Assembly: GCA_028712475.1 (NCBI GenBank) | Contig: JAQTQB010000009.1 | Span: forward strand, 1-64,000 | Source: Verrucomicrobiales bacterium | GTDB lineage: Bacteria; Verrucomicrobiota; Verrucomicrobiia; Limisphaerales; UBA11358 | Direction: 5' to 3' | DNA: 64,000 bases | Shown here: in pieces, positions 35,727-44,562 of the stretch | Numbering within the stretch: position 1 is the first letter of the stretch | How the letters are laid out: the number at the start of each line of letters is the position of its first letter | Notes under the pieces: model-generated | What the model saw: the letters and a program-made list of their open reading frames with translations, nothing else | Database searches by the model: none | Told to the model about the DNA's origin: nothing | Program-made: the position numbers and the translations under genes

Positions 35727-36562
35727 GGTTTGTTGTTAAGTTGAACAGAATTAGTTTTGAATTGCCCGTTGCGCCAGAGTTCTATTTCAACCTTTTGTCC
35801 TGCAAATTTTTTGTTCTTTTCAAATAAATCAGTCACTGAAGTTACGTCTTCGTCGTTTATTTTTAAAATCACGTCGCCTTCCAAAATATTTGCATTGAAA
35901 GCTGGCGTATCGTTTCCAACAATACTGGCAATTACACCTGTATTTCGTTCTAATTTCTGGCGAATTTCTGGCGGCAATGGCTGTGGTAAAACACCGAGAA
36001 TACTCGGCTGTAACTTTCTGAAAAATCCGGCTTCATATTGATACCTCTGAACCGTTACCGGAACAACTTGAGTGCTGAAAGTTCCCGGAGATGTTGTTGT
36101 AGAATTTCCATAATAATTTCCTGTTCCGTAAGCGTAACCACCGCTTCCCCAAGTATTGGCATTTACAGTTCCCGAACTCGTTGTTGTGTATGATTGGCCG
36201 GGATGATACTGAAGAAATGGAACAGCAGTCTGCTGGCTTCCAAGATACACACACGAAAAAAGCACTATGTCAGCCCCGACTTTTCTCGCTTGAGATTTCA
36301 ACATATCTTGAGATTGCGGTGGGCCTTGAAAAGCAGAAACCCCAATTAACCCATAACCACTGCGTAATATTTCCATTAAGTCGTTTGTTGGGTTAGTAGA
36401 TTGGGTAAAAATCTTTGTGCTGCCGGAGTAAGGCGGGGAATTGGTGATACTTGCGCCTGCTCTATCTTGATAGAATTGACTAAAGCCATTTGGCGCAGTG
36501 GCACAACCTGTAAAAAAGCAAAGCGAGGCAAAACTAATTGTAAGCAGCAATAGCTTTTTCAT
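35723..36562 (-). CDS. PDZ-domain lipoprotein
   Basis: From the ATG at 36562 the protein begins MKKLLLLTISFASLCFFTGC, a lipoprotein signal with a lipobox Cys, so it is anchored in the envelope. A polar Ser/Thr/Gly/Tyr-rich region (GSGGYAYGTGNYYGNSTT) follows. The C-terminal PDZ domain spans about the last 80 residues, with NTGVIASIVGNDTPAFNANI, then GDVILKINDEDVTS and VEIELWRNGQ. No protease domain is present. A longer frame from 36583 exists but puts residues before the signal peptide. Confidence 0.82.
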   Translation of the reverse strand: MKKLLLLTISFASLCFFTGCATAPNGFSQFYQDRAGASITNSPPYSGSTKIFTQSTNPTNDLMEILRSGYGLIGVSAFQGPPQSQDMLKSQARKVGADIVLFSCVYLGSQQTAVPFLQYHPGQSYTTTSSGTVNANTWGSGGYAYGTGNYYGNSTTTSPGTFSTQVVPVTVQRYQYEAGFFRKLQPSILGVLPQPLPPEIRQKLERNTGVIASIVGNDTPAFNANILEGDVILKINDEDVTSVTDLFEKNKKFAGQKVEIELWRNGQFKTNSVQLNNKP

Positions 36563-36605
36563 TTTGTTTCCTGTTCTGGCCATTCATTCTTGAACGGTAT
36601 TCTTT

Positions 36606-37865
36606 TTACGCATTCACTTTTTCTTCATGCGCCAGCAGCGCCTCGAATTCGCGCAGGCTCGGCTTGATTTCACGCGGTTTGCCGCAGTAACCGTTGACGG
36701 CGTCCAGGGTCTTGAGGCCGTTGCCGGTGACGCAGATGACGGCGGAAGAATCCTTCGGAATCTTGCCGGATGCAATGAGTTTCTTGGCCACGCCCACGGT
36801 CACGCCGCCGGCGGTCTCGGCAAAAATGCCTTCCGTCTCGGCGAGCAGCTTGATCGCGTCGCGGATTTCGTCGTCGGTCACGTCGTCGGCTGCGGCGTTG
36901 GTTTCGCGCATTACCTTGAGCGCGTAAAAACCGTCGGCGGGCGTGCCGATGGCGAGCGATTTCGCAATCGTGTCGGGCTTCACCGGCTTGAAGAAATCGA
37001 GTCCGGCCTTTTGCGCGACGGAAATCGGCGAACAGCCCGTGGCCTGCGCGCCGTGGATGTGCGTCTCGGAATTCGCGACGAGGCCGAGCTTCACAAATTC
37101 CTGGTAGCCTTTGTGGATTTTCGTCAGCAACGAGCCGGACGCCATCGGCACAATCGTGTGCTGCGGCAGCCGCCAGCCGAGTTGTTCGGCGATTTCATAC
37201 GCCATGCTCTTGGAGCCTTCGGCGTAATACGGTCTCATGTTCACGTTCACAAACGCCCAGCCGAACTTGCCGGCGATCTCGGCGCAGAGGCGGTTCACTT
37301 CATCGTAATGGCCTTTGATGCAAATGACGTTCGCGCCGTATATGAGCGAGTTCAAAACTTTTCCCTGCTCCAAATCTGCCGGAATGAAAACGTAGGATTT
37401 TAATCCCGCGCTCGCGGCATTGGCGGCGACAGAATTCGCGAGGTTACCGGTCGAAGCGCATGCGACGGTCTCAAATCCGAGTTCCTTCGCGCGGCTCAAC
37501 GCGACGCTGACAACGCGGTCTTTGAAGGACAGGGTAGGGTAGTTGACGGCGTCGTTCTTGACGTAAAGCTCGCGGATGCCGAGGGCTTTTGCGAGCCGGT
37601 CGGCCTTGATGAGCGGCGTGAAGCCGACTAGCGGACCAACGGTCGGTTCGCCTGCGATGGGCAGCAGCTCGCGGTAACGCCACATGGTTTCCGGGCGCGA
37701 CTCGATGGCCGCCCTGGTCAACGATTTTTTGATGCGGTCGTAATCGTAGGCGACTTCGAGCGGGCCGAAGTCGAACTCGCAGACGTGCGTGGCTTCGAGC
37801 GGATATTCGCGACCGCACTCCCGGCACTTGAGCGCCTTCATGAACCCTTGATGCTTTTCACTCAT
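36606..37865 (-). CDS. thrC: threonine synthase
   Basis: ThrC converts O-phosphohomoserine to threonine with pyridoxal phosphate. The 419-aa protein has the PLP Lys115 in NYPTLSFKDRVVSVAL and the phosphate-binding ACASTGNLANSVAANAASAG. An N-terminal zinc-ribbon-like segment (LKCRECGRE, HVCE) precedes the fold, typical of the archaeal/actinobacterial-like form. The gene lies upstream of the MoaD-like and NIL genes on the same strand. A hairpin with a U-run lies about 90 bases before the start. Confidence 0.92.
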   Translation of the reverse strand: MSEKHQGFMKALKCRECGREYPLEATHVCEFDFGPLEVAYDYDRIKKSLTRAAIESRPETMWRYRELLPIAGEPTVGPLVGFTPLIKADRLAKALGIRELYVKNDAVNYPTLSFKDRVVSVALSRAKELGFETVACASTGNLANSVAANAASAGLKSYVFIPADLEQGKVLNSLIYGANVICIKGHYDEVNRLCAEIAGKFGWAFVNVNMRPYYAEGSKSMAYEIAEQLGWRLPQHTIVPMASGSLLTKIHKGYQEFVKLGLVANSETHIHGAQATGCSPISVAQKAGLDFFKPVKPDTIAKSLAIGTPADGFYALKVMRETNAAADDVTDDEIRDAIKLLAETEGIFAETAGGVTVGVAKKLIASGKIPKDSSAVICVTGNGLKTLDAVNGYCGKPREIKPSLREFEALLAHEEKVNA

Positions 37866-37883
37866 AAATATTATTTCTCAACC

Positions 37884-37943
37884 GTAGCAGCCGACGTGAG
37901 TCGGCTCATTATTTTCAGTTAGAGCGAACTCACGTTCGGTATT
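37884..37943 (+). repeat. palindromic repeat, copy 1 (family C)
   Basis: GTAGCAGCCGACGTGAGTCG at the left with a partner CGAACTCACGTTCGG at the right. A second copy, GTAGCAGCGGACGTGAGTCC, lies at 47368-47426. It sits within the leader of thrC. Confidence 0.65.
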
Positions 37944-37953
37944 TCCGGGCAGC

Positions 37954-37983
37954 AAAAAGCCCCGACTCATGACGAGAAGGGGC
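37954..37983 (-). terminator. terminator-like hairpin in the thrC leader
   Basis: On the minus strand GCCCC and GGGGC enclose a loop containing CTCGTCATGAG, followed by TTTTT. A 13-codon frame (ATG at 38008, MRRAQPFCRPFSS) ends inside the loop. It may be an attenuator for thrC; the peptide has no Thr or Ile, which argues against classical attenuation. Confidence 0.45.
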
Positions 37984-38393
37984 GACAAAACGGTTGTGCT
38001 CTTCTCATTTTTCCCAAGCTGATGATGCTGGGCTGGAATTGGCACCTGTCATTGAAACCAAAGTTCAATCGGTTGCCGTGGTGTCATCGGGCCAGTCCCT
38101 CGACCACTCGTTATGAGTCCGTCAAATCAACGGATGCGGATAGATTGATGCAAACTTTGAAACCTGTCAAAAGTTTTTTTCCACGTCAGGCTTTCCCTTT
38201 GCAAAAAATCAATTGACGGAACCTTTGTTCGGGCGTAAAAAGGGGGCGTAGTAACGGAAAAACAATGGTTGCTGGCACAATACCAACCTTGGTCCCTCAC
38301 CAATTAGTTGTGCCTCAAGCGCAGTTGTGTCCTTTATGTTGTGGTTTTGGCTTTACTTAAACTGACAGCTTTGGTTGTCTAATCGCAGATCAT

Positions 38394-41300
38394 ATGTATC
38401 TCAAGAATTTAACCGTTTTTGGCTTCAAATCCTTCGCGGACAAGACCGCGCTGAACTTCCAACCCGGCGTCACGGCCATCGTCGGCCCGAACGGCTGCGG
38501 CAAGTCCAACGTCTCCGATGCCATCCGCTGGGTGCTGGGCGAACAGTCGGCCAAAGCGCTGCGCGGCGGCGAAATGGCGGACGTGATTTTCAACGGCACG
38601 GATGGCCGTAAACCGATGGGCATGGGCGAAGTTTCCCTCACGCTCGGCGACGTGGACGAAGAACATCTGCGTGCGGCGGGCGTCGAGGTGGCTTACAGCG
38701 AAGTCACGATCACGCGCCGGATTTTCCGCGACGGCGGCAGCGAATATTTCATCAACAAAGTTCCGTGCCGGCTTAAGGACATCCAGCAATTTTTTATGGG
38801 CACGGGCGTCGGACGCACGAGCTACAGCATTCTGGCGCAAGGCCACATCACGCAGATTCTTTCCAGCAAGCCCGAAGATCGCCGGATGATTTTCGAGGAA
38901 GCCGCGGGTATCACGAAGTTCAAGGCGCAGAAAAAAGAATCGCTCCGCAAGCTCGAATACACGGAGCAAAATCTTTTACGCATCGCCGATCTCATCCGCG
39001 AAGTGAAGCGGCAGATCGGTTCGCTCCAGCGTCAGGCCGGCAAGGCGAAACGTTACAAACAGATTTCGCTGGAGCTTCAGCACCTCGACACGCAACTCGC
39101 GCGGCATCAATTCGACGTGTTGCAGTCGGAGATTTCTGAAAAGCAAACCGCCGCCGAAACCTTGCGCGGTGAAATCGAGACCGGTTCCGCCGATGTCCTG
39201 CGCTTTGAAGATGAGATCAAGCAATTGCGCGAACGGCTTTCGGATCTCGAACACGAAGTCGCTGCGCAGCAGCAGCGCGGCCTGGAACTGAAAGGCGAGA
39301 TGGACCGGCACGAGAGCCGCATCCAATTCAACGAAGAACGCCTGCGCGAAATCGAATCACAAAATTCCAAGGCGCTCGCGGAAATCACGCAGGCCGAGGA
39401 ACGCTGCCACGCGGCATCAAGCGAACTGATGACCGTGACCGAACGCCTGACAGTGGCCGAAGCCGCGCTGGCGCAGCACAAGGAAAATTTGTCGGCCAAG
39501 CACGAAGCCTTGCGCGCGGTCGAAGATGGCTTGCGCCAGCGGCAGGAGGATTTGCGCCGCGCGCAATCGGAGGCCTTCGCCGCCGCGCAGGATTTGTCGC
39601 GTCTCCGCAACGAAATCACAGCGCTGGACTTGCAGAAGCAGGGCAATGTCATCCGCCTCGAAAAACTTTCCGCCGAAAAAATCCAACTGGAAGTGGAACG
39701 CACCGGCCTGGAAGTGCGTTTGCAGGAATTCACCGCGAGAGTGGAAGTTGAAAAACTGAACGTCGCCACCACGCGCGGCTCGGTGGAGCAGCGGCAGAAC
39801 CGGCTGCGCGAATTGCAGACGGAATTGCAGGAGTCGTCGGTGGAGCAGGATCAATTTCTCAAGCAGCAGGCGGAAAAACATTCGCGCCTGACCGTGCTCG
39901 AACAGCTCGAAGGTTCGCGCGAAGGTTTCGGCGCGGGCGCGGTCGCCGCGTTGCGCCAGTCGCGTTCGGTCATCGGCTCGCTGGCGGATCGCATCCGCGT
40001 GCCGGATCAATTTGTCACCGCCGTGGAAAATGCGCTGGGTCACAACCTGCAGCTCGTGCTGACCGAGCAGCCGGAATCCGCGCAGGAAATCCTTGCGGAC
40101 TTAAGCACGAACAAGTCCGGACGCGCGAGCGTCGCCGCGCTGGCCATCCAGCAATATCAGGACGAAAAGCAGCTCGCGTTCGTCGGCGAAATGGCCCCGA
40201 GTGAAAAATTTGATGCCGCCCAGGCGAGTTTGCAGAACGGCCAGATTGTTCACGCCATGAGCGTGATTCACGCCGAGCCGTCGGTGGAGCCGCTGTTGAA
40301 ATCCCTTTTGGGCCGCACGTTTATCGCCGCCGATCTGCCCACGGCGACCACGCAGATTCAGAACGGTCATGCCGGCTGCGATTTCGTCACACTCGGCGGC
40401 GATCTGCTCAATCGCCACGGCATTTACACCGGCGGCTATCTGAATGGCAGCGGCAACGGCAAGGCGCCTTCGTCCATTCTCGGCCGCAAAAACCAGATCC
40501 TCGAATTGCAGGCGGAACTCGCCGAATTGCAAAAGCAGGTTGAAGAAGCGAGCCGCAAACGTGGCGCGCTCTTGAGCGAGCAGACCGAATTGCAGGCGAG
40601 CTTGCAGCAGGCGCAGACGGAATTGCGCGAACAGGAAGTCGCCATCGCCACGCGCGAAGGCGAGTTCAACGCGCTGAATAATTCCAACCGATTGCTGCAC
40701 CAGAAAATCGAGACGGTGGTGTTTGAAGTGCAGAGTCTCGCCGCACAAGAGCAGGAAGGTTTGCAGAAACGTGAAACGCTGACCGTGCGATTGAACGAAC
40801 TTGAATCACGCGAACGTGCCTGTCAGGAGCAGGTGATCGCGCTCACGACCGAACTCGAAAATCTCCGGCAGCAGCGCGACGCGGCGAACACCGCGCTCAC
40901 TGAAAGCAAGGTCGCGCTGGCGGCGGACGAGCAGTTGAGCGCGTCGTTCCGCCAGCAGCAGTCGGCGTTGACGCAGCGCATCCGCGAACTCACGCAGGTT
41001 GTCGAGCAGCGGCGCGGCGAGTGTTCCTCGTTTGTTTCGCGCAAGGAGCAGGCGGAATCCGAGATGCAGGAATCGCGCTCGCAGATCGGGCGTTTGCAGC
41101 ATGACCGCGAACAGGTCAACGCGCAGGCGGCGGAATTGACCGGCCGGAAAAATTCGCAGGAATCCGAGATCGCCACGCGCGAGGAAAATTTACGTTCGCA
41201 CCGCAGCCGTCTGACGGACTTGCAAAATCAGCGCGGCACTGTTGACGTCGAGCTGGCGCAGAAAAACATGTCGGTGCAGAACCTGCGCGAGAAGATGCAG

Positions 41301-42185
41301 CAGAAATATCACCTCAATCTCGACGACATCCGCAGCGAGTGCATCACCATCACCTACGCCGACGAAGGTCCGGCCAAGGTCGAGACGCTCACGCCCGAAC
41401 AGATGGCGGCGGCGGGCGCGGCGACCGATTGGAACGCCGTGGGCCAGCAGATCGAGGCGTTGCAGAAACGGCTCGACGAGATCGGCCCGGTGAACCTTGT
41501 GGCCATCGAGGAATACGAGGAGACCGAGCAGCGCCACACGTTCCTGACGCAGCAGCACGACGACCTGGTCAACGCCAAGACGCAACTGCTCGAAGTCATC
41601 AACCGCATCAACACCCAGACGCGCGAGATGTTCCTGACGACCTTTGAACGCATCCGTGATAATTTCCGCGCGATGTTCACCGACGTCTTCGGCGGCGGCA
41701 AGGCGGACCTGATCCTCGCGGACGAAAACGACGTGCTCGAAAGCGGCATTGACATCGTCGCCCGCCCGCCCGGCAAGCAGTTGCAAGGGATTTCACTGTT
41801 GTCCGGCGGCGAGCAGACGATGGTCGCCGTGTCGCTGCTGTTCTCGATCTATCAGGTCAAGCCCAGCCCGTTCTGCGTGCTGGACGAATTGGACGCTCCG
41901 CTCGACGAATCGAACATCAACCGTTTCGTGCGCGTGCTGCAGCGCTTCATCCTGCAATCGCAGTTCATCATCATCACGCACAACAAGCGCACCATTGGCA
42001 TGGCCGACGTGCTTTACGGCGTGACGATGGAGGAACACGGCGTGAGCAAGATCGTCAGCGTGAAATTCCACAAGGCGAACGAAACGCAGACCACGACCGC
42101 CACCTCCCGCACGCCGCTGGTGAAGATGGACCAGCCCGATACCGCCGAACCGGCGGCAAATATCGAAACCACGCCGACAACGTGA
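38394..42185 (+). CDS. smc: chromosome segregation protein SMC
   Basis: SMC is the ATP-driven condensin that organises chromosomes. The 1263-aa protein has the Walker A GPNGCGKSN at residues 32-40 and a long coiled coil from about 165 to 500. The hinge is around residues 510-660, with a second coil to about 1010, and the C-terminal head carries the signature LSGGEQ near residue 1135 and Walker B FCVLDELDAPLDES. The last 45 residues after the head are a Thr/Pro-rich tail not seen in a minimal SMC. ScpA and ScpB are not in this window. Confidence 0.97.
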   Translation: MYLKNLTVFGFKSFADKTALNFQPGVTAIVGPNGCGKSNVSDAIRWVLGEQSAKALRGGEMADVIFNGTDGRKPMGMGEVSLTLGDVDEEHLRAAGVEVAYSEVTITRRIFRDGGSEYFINKVPCRLKDIQQFFMGTGVGRTSYSILAQGHITQILSSKPEDRRMIFEEAAGITKFKAQKKESLRKLEYTEQNLLRIADLIREVKRQIGSLQRQAGKAKRYKQISLELQHLDTQLARHQFDVLQSEISEKQTAAETLRGEIETGSADVLRFEDEIKQLRERLSDLEHEVAAQQQRGLELKGEMDRHESRIQFNEERLREIESQNSKALAEITQAEERCHAASSELMTVTERLTVAEAALAQHKENLSAKHEALRAVEDGLRQRQEDLRRAQSEAFAAAQDLSRLRNEITALDLQKQGNVIRLEKLSAEKIQLEVERTGLEVRLQEFTARVEVEKLNVATTRGSVEQRQNRLRELQTELQESSVEQDQFLKQQAEKHSRLTVLEQLEGSREGFGAGAVAALRQSRSVIGSLADRIRVPDQFVTAVENALGHNLQLVLTEQPESAQEILADLSTNKSGRASVAALAIQQYQDEKQLAFVGEMAPSEKFDAAQASLQNGQIVHAMSVIHAEPSVEPLLKSLLGRTFIAADLPTATTQIQNGHAGCDFVTLGGDLLNRHGIYTGGYLNGSGNGKAPSSILGRKNQILELQAELAELQKQVEEASRKRGALLSEQTELQASLQQAQTELREQEVAIATREGEFNALNNSNRLLHQKIETVVFEVQSLAAQEQEGLQKRETLTVRLNELESRERACQEQVIALTTELENLRQQRDAANTALTESKVALAADEQLSASFRQQQSALTQRIRELTQVVEQRRGECSSFVSRKEQAESEMQESRSQIGRLQHDREQVNAQAAELTGRKNSQESEIATREENLRSHRSRLTDLQNQRGTVDVELAQKNMSVQNLREKMQQKYHLNLDDIRSECITITYADEGPAKVETLTPEQMAAAGAATDWNAVGQQIEALQKRLDEIGPVNLVAIEEYEETEQRHTFLTQQHDDLVNAKTQLLEVINRINTQTREMFLTTFERIRDNFRAMFTDVFGGGKADLILADENDVLESGIDIVARPPGKQLQGISLLSGGEQTMVAVSLLFSIYQVKPSPFCVLDELDAPLDESNINRFVRVLQRFILQSQFIIITHNKRTIGMADVLYGVTMEEHGVSKIVSVKFHKANETQTTTATSRTPLVKMDQPDTAEPAANIETTPTT

Positions 42186-42198
42186 ACTGAAGACTGGA

Positions 42199-42270
42199 TG
42201 TAGGAGACGACGTGAGGAGGCTCTGACTAAAACCGGACTTGAAATGAGTCTCGTCACCTCGTCTCCTACA
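42199..42270 (+). repeat. palindromic repeat, copy 1 (family A)
   Basis: TGTAGGAGACGACGTGAGGA at the left and GTCACCTCGTCTCCTACA at the right form a long hairpin. The interior CTAAAACCGGACTTGAAATG is the reverse complement of the interior at 44187-44260. Confidence 0.88.
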
Positions 42271-42284
42271 AAATAAAACGTCCG

Positions 42285-42433
42285 CCCTCACCTTTAATCC
42301 TCTCCCCCAGGAGAGGAAATGACGTGTGATCGTTCCGGTTTTTCGGATGAGCGTCCGGCTAATCCAACTGCGGATTTTTCAAAAGCGCGGGGAATGTGAA
42401 AGCCCTCTCCGTGGGGAGAGGGTTGGGTGAGGG
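42285..42433 (+). mobile_element. MITE-like palindromic element, copy 1 (family B)
   Basis: Ends CCCTCACC and GGGTGAGGG are inverted, each followed inward by a CCTCTCC/GGAGAGG hairpin. The interior GCGTCCGGCTAATCC matches the reverse strand of copy 2 (44277-44428). It contains no gene. Confidence 0.8.
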
Positions 42434-42436
42434 AGG

Positions 42437-42597
42437 TAGTGAACCGCGAACCACCCGAACCACGCGAACGGGTTTTACCGCCAAGACACCAAGGCACAAA
42501 GTCTTTGAAGCGAATTGACTCGAATCCCAATACTTAAATCCATTTGGGATTTTATGTATTTGAATTCGTGCTAATTCGTGAAATTCGCGTCAAAACC
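42437..42597 (+). repeat. cluster of further short repeats after smc
   Basis: Three more repeat types follow the element. One is GAACCGCGAACCACCCGAAC with a related unit (42440-42470). The second is ACACCAAGGCACAAAG (42487-42502), shared with the repeat before gluQ. The third is AATTCGTGCTAATTCGTG (42563-42580). None contains a gene. Confidence 0.6.
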
Positions 42598-44109
42598 TTA
42601 CGCCTTCGCCGCCTTCAATAACGCCGCAATCAATCCATCCGTCGTGTGGTCTTTGGCTTCCAGCGCGGGTTTTAATCCCAGCGCGGAAATCGCCTTGCTC
42701 GTCTCCGGACCGATGGAGGCGATTTTCAGCTTCGGAAATTTCTTCACCAGCTTCGGCAGGTCGAAGCGCGCGTGGAAATGTTCCACCGTCGAGCTGCTCG
42801 TGAACGTCACCCAGTCCGCACCGCTTTCCAACAGGCGTTCGCACGCGCCGCCGTGGTCTTCCGTCTCGGGAACGGTTTTGTAAATGGCGATGTCATCCAC
42901 GATGGCGCCCAGCTCGGCGAGCGCGTCCGGCAGATCGGCATTCGCCACTTCGGCGCGCAACAGGCACATCTTTACGTTTTCGATGTCCTGATATTTCTTG
43001 AACGCCTCGGCGACTTTGCGACCGGTGAATTCTTCCGGCGTCAGATCCACCTGCAAGTGCAGTTCGCGCAATTTCGCCGCCGTGGCAGGACCGACCGCAG
43101 CGATGCGCGCGCCGCCGATGTCGCGCAGATCCTGGAAGCGGCGGAAGAAAATATCAAAGAACGCCGTCACGCCGTTCGCGCTGGTGAAAACGAGCCAGTC
43201 GTAGGAATTCAATTCCAGCAACGCATCCACGATGGCGTCTTTCTCGACCGGCGTGGTGATCTTGATGGTCGGCACTTCGAGGACATCCGCGCCGAGTTCT
43301 GCGAGCTTTTGCGCAAATGCCCCGGCCTGTTCCGTGCGCCGCGTGACGACGATGCGCTGGCCGAAGAGCGGACGGTTCTCGAACCAGTTTAATTTGCCGC
43401 GCAGCTTCACCACGTCGCCGATGATGGTGAGGGCAGGGGGAACAATTTTTTCTTTCGCGGCGAGCGCGGCGATGGTGGCGAGCGTGCCGGCCACGGTTTT
43501 CTGCCGGCCCGTCGTGCCGCGATGGATGACCGCGATCGGTGTCTGCGGCGACATGCCGTTCGCGACGAGCGATTTCGTCCAGTCGTCCAATTGCTCCGTG
43601 CCCATCAGCACGACTTTCGTGCCGGGAATTTTGGCGATCTGATCGTAGCGCAGGGCCGTGGCAGCATCCGCCGAATCGCTGTGGCCGGTGAACACCGTGA
43701 AGCTGGAGCAATGCTCGCGATGCGTCAGCGGAATGCCCGCGTAATTCGGCACCGCTGTGATGGACGAAACGCCCGGCACGATCTCAAACGGGATTTTCTC
43801 CGTCGCGAGCGCTTCCGCCTCTTCGCCGCCGCGTCCGAAAATATACGGATCGCCGCCCTTGAGCCGCACCACGGTTTTGCCTTCTTTGGCCTTGGCGATG
43901 ATGAGCGCGGTGATTTCCGCCTGCGGCATGGCCATGTTTTTGCCGCGCGAAATAAATTCAGCGGTGGCCGGGGCGAGCCGGAGCAGTTCGGGATTGGCGA
44001 GCGCGTCGTAGATGACCACGTCCGCGCGCCGGAGCAGTTCCGCGCCGCGCAACGTGAGCAGACCCGCGTCGCCCGGCCCGGCGCCGACGAGATAAACTTT
44101 GGATTTCAC
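42598..44109 (-). CDS. CobA-HemD fusion: uroporphyrinogen-III methyltransferase and synthase
   Basis: A two-domain tetrapyrrole enzyme. Residues about 1-245 are the SAM-dependent uroporphyrinogen-III C-methyltransferase (KVYLVGAGPGDAGLLTLRGA; KGGDPYIFGRGGEEAEAL; VPGVSSITAVPNYAGIPLTH), which makes precorrin-2 for siroheme or cobalamin. The rest is uroporphyrinogen-III synthase (RIVVTRRTEQAGAFAQKLAE; WLVFTSANGV; WVTFTSSSTVEHF). GTG at 44109 matches the family start; TTG at 44127 is an alternative. It is bounded on both sides by families A and B repeats. Siroheme would serve sulfite or nitrite reductase, neither of which is here. Confidence 0.95.
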   Translation of the reverse strand: MKSKVYLVGAGPGDAGLLTLRGAELLRRADVVIYDALANPELLRLAPATAEFISRGKNMAMPQAEITALIIAKAKEGKTVVRLKGGDPYIFGRGGEEAEALATEKIPFEIVPGVSSITAVPNYAGIPLTHREHCSSFTVFTGHSDSADAATALRYDQIAKIPGTKVVLMGTEQLDDWTKSLVANGMSPQTPIAVIHRGTTGRQKTVAGTLATIAALAAKEKIVPPALTIIGDVVKLRGKLNWFENRPLFGQRIVVTRRTEQAGAFAQKLAELGADVLEVPTIKITTPVEKDAIVDALLELNSYDWLVFTSANGVTAFFDIFFRRFQDLRDIGGARIAAVGPATAAKLRELHLQVDLTPEEFTGRKVAEAFKKYQDIENVKMCLLRAEVANADLPDALAELGAIVDDIAIYKTVPETEDHGGACERLLESGADWVTFTSSSTVEHFHARFDLPKLVKKFPKLKIASIGPETSKAISALGLKPALEAKDHTTDGLIAALLKAAKA

Positions 44110-44186
44110 TGCGCATACTTTAAGCAAGCGCCGCCGTTAATCAATGCCAGAGGGTGAAAGCCTGCGCGTGGGGCTCTGGCAATCTG

Positions 44187-44260
44187 TGTAGGAGACGAGG
44201 TGACGAGACTCATTTCAAATCCGGGGTTTTAGTCAGAGACTCCTCACGTCGTCTCCTACA
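44187..44260 (+). repeat. palindromic repeat, copy 2 (family A)
   Basis: TGTAGGAGACGAGGTGACGA and the matching TCACGTCGTCTCCTACA form a hairpin. The interior is inverted relative to 42199-42270. It lies upstream of the CobA-HemD gene. Confidence 0.88.
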
Positions 44261-44276
44261 ATTTCAGAAACAAACG

Positions 44277-44428
44277 CCCTCACCCCGGCCCTCTCCCCCG
44301 TGGAGAGGGAGAATCGTTCTCCGCGTCCTTGGAAAATCAGCGGCGGGATTGGCCGGACGGTCAATCGAATCACAGAAAGCGGGACCGGTTAAAATCCTCT
44401 CCTCGGGGAAGAGGACACAGGTGAGGGC
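44277..44428 (+). mobile_element. MITE-like palindromic element, copy 2 (family B)
   Basis: CCCTCACCCCGGCCCTCTCC at the left and GAGGACACAGGTGAGGG at the right. The interior GGGATTGGCCGGACGGT is the reverse complement of the interior of copy 1. It resembles copy 3 at 33641 in the same orientation. Confidence 0.8.
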
Positions 44429-44452
44429 GAGCGTCAAAACTTTATTCATTTT

Positions 44453-44493
44453 GCGTCCAAATCCGTGCCCAACCGTGTCCATCCGTGGTTGAA
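44453..44493 (+). repeat. short repeat before topB
   Basis: AAATCCGTGCCCAACCGTG followed by TCCATCCGTGGTTG: degenerate tandem (N)CCGTG units, of a style similar to the other repeats. It holds no gene. The topB start at 44563 is 70 bases on. Confidence 0.5.
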
Positions 44494-44562
44494 ATTATTT
44501 CGCCGGGAGAAAAATTTAAGTTGCGCAACTGGCGTCGCGCAGCTTAAGAGTTTGCTCATTGC

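Larger units (their letters stand above)
37866..38393 (+). other. long divergent gap between thrC and smc
   Basis: This 528-base gap holds the leader of thrC on the minus strand, a repeat (37884-37943), a terminator-like hairpin (37954-37983) and presumably the smc promoter. I found no credible gene in the rest. Confidence 0.5.

Noticed and set aside
35502-35827. Plus-strand frames opposite the 143-aa and lipoprotein genes
   Set aside because: No domain; the minus-strand genes have overlapping starts and stops as in an operon.
38022-38216. 64-codon frame in the thrC-smc gap
   Set aside because: No ribosome binding site and no sensible composition; more likely leader/promoter DNA.
42186-44562. 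CRISPR array in the repeat-rich gaps around cobA-hemD
   Set aside because: The repeats are palindromic and irregularly spaced, belong to different families and have no spacers of equal length; no cas gene is present.
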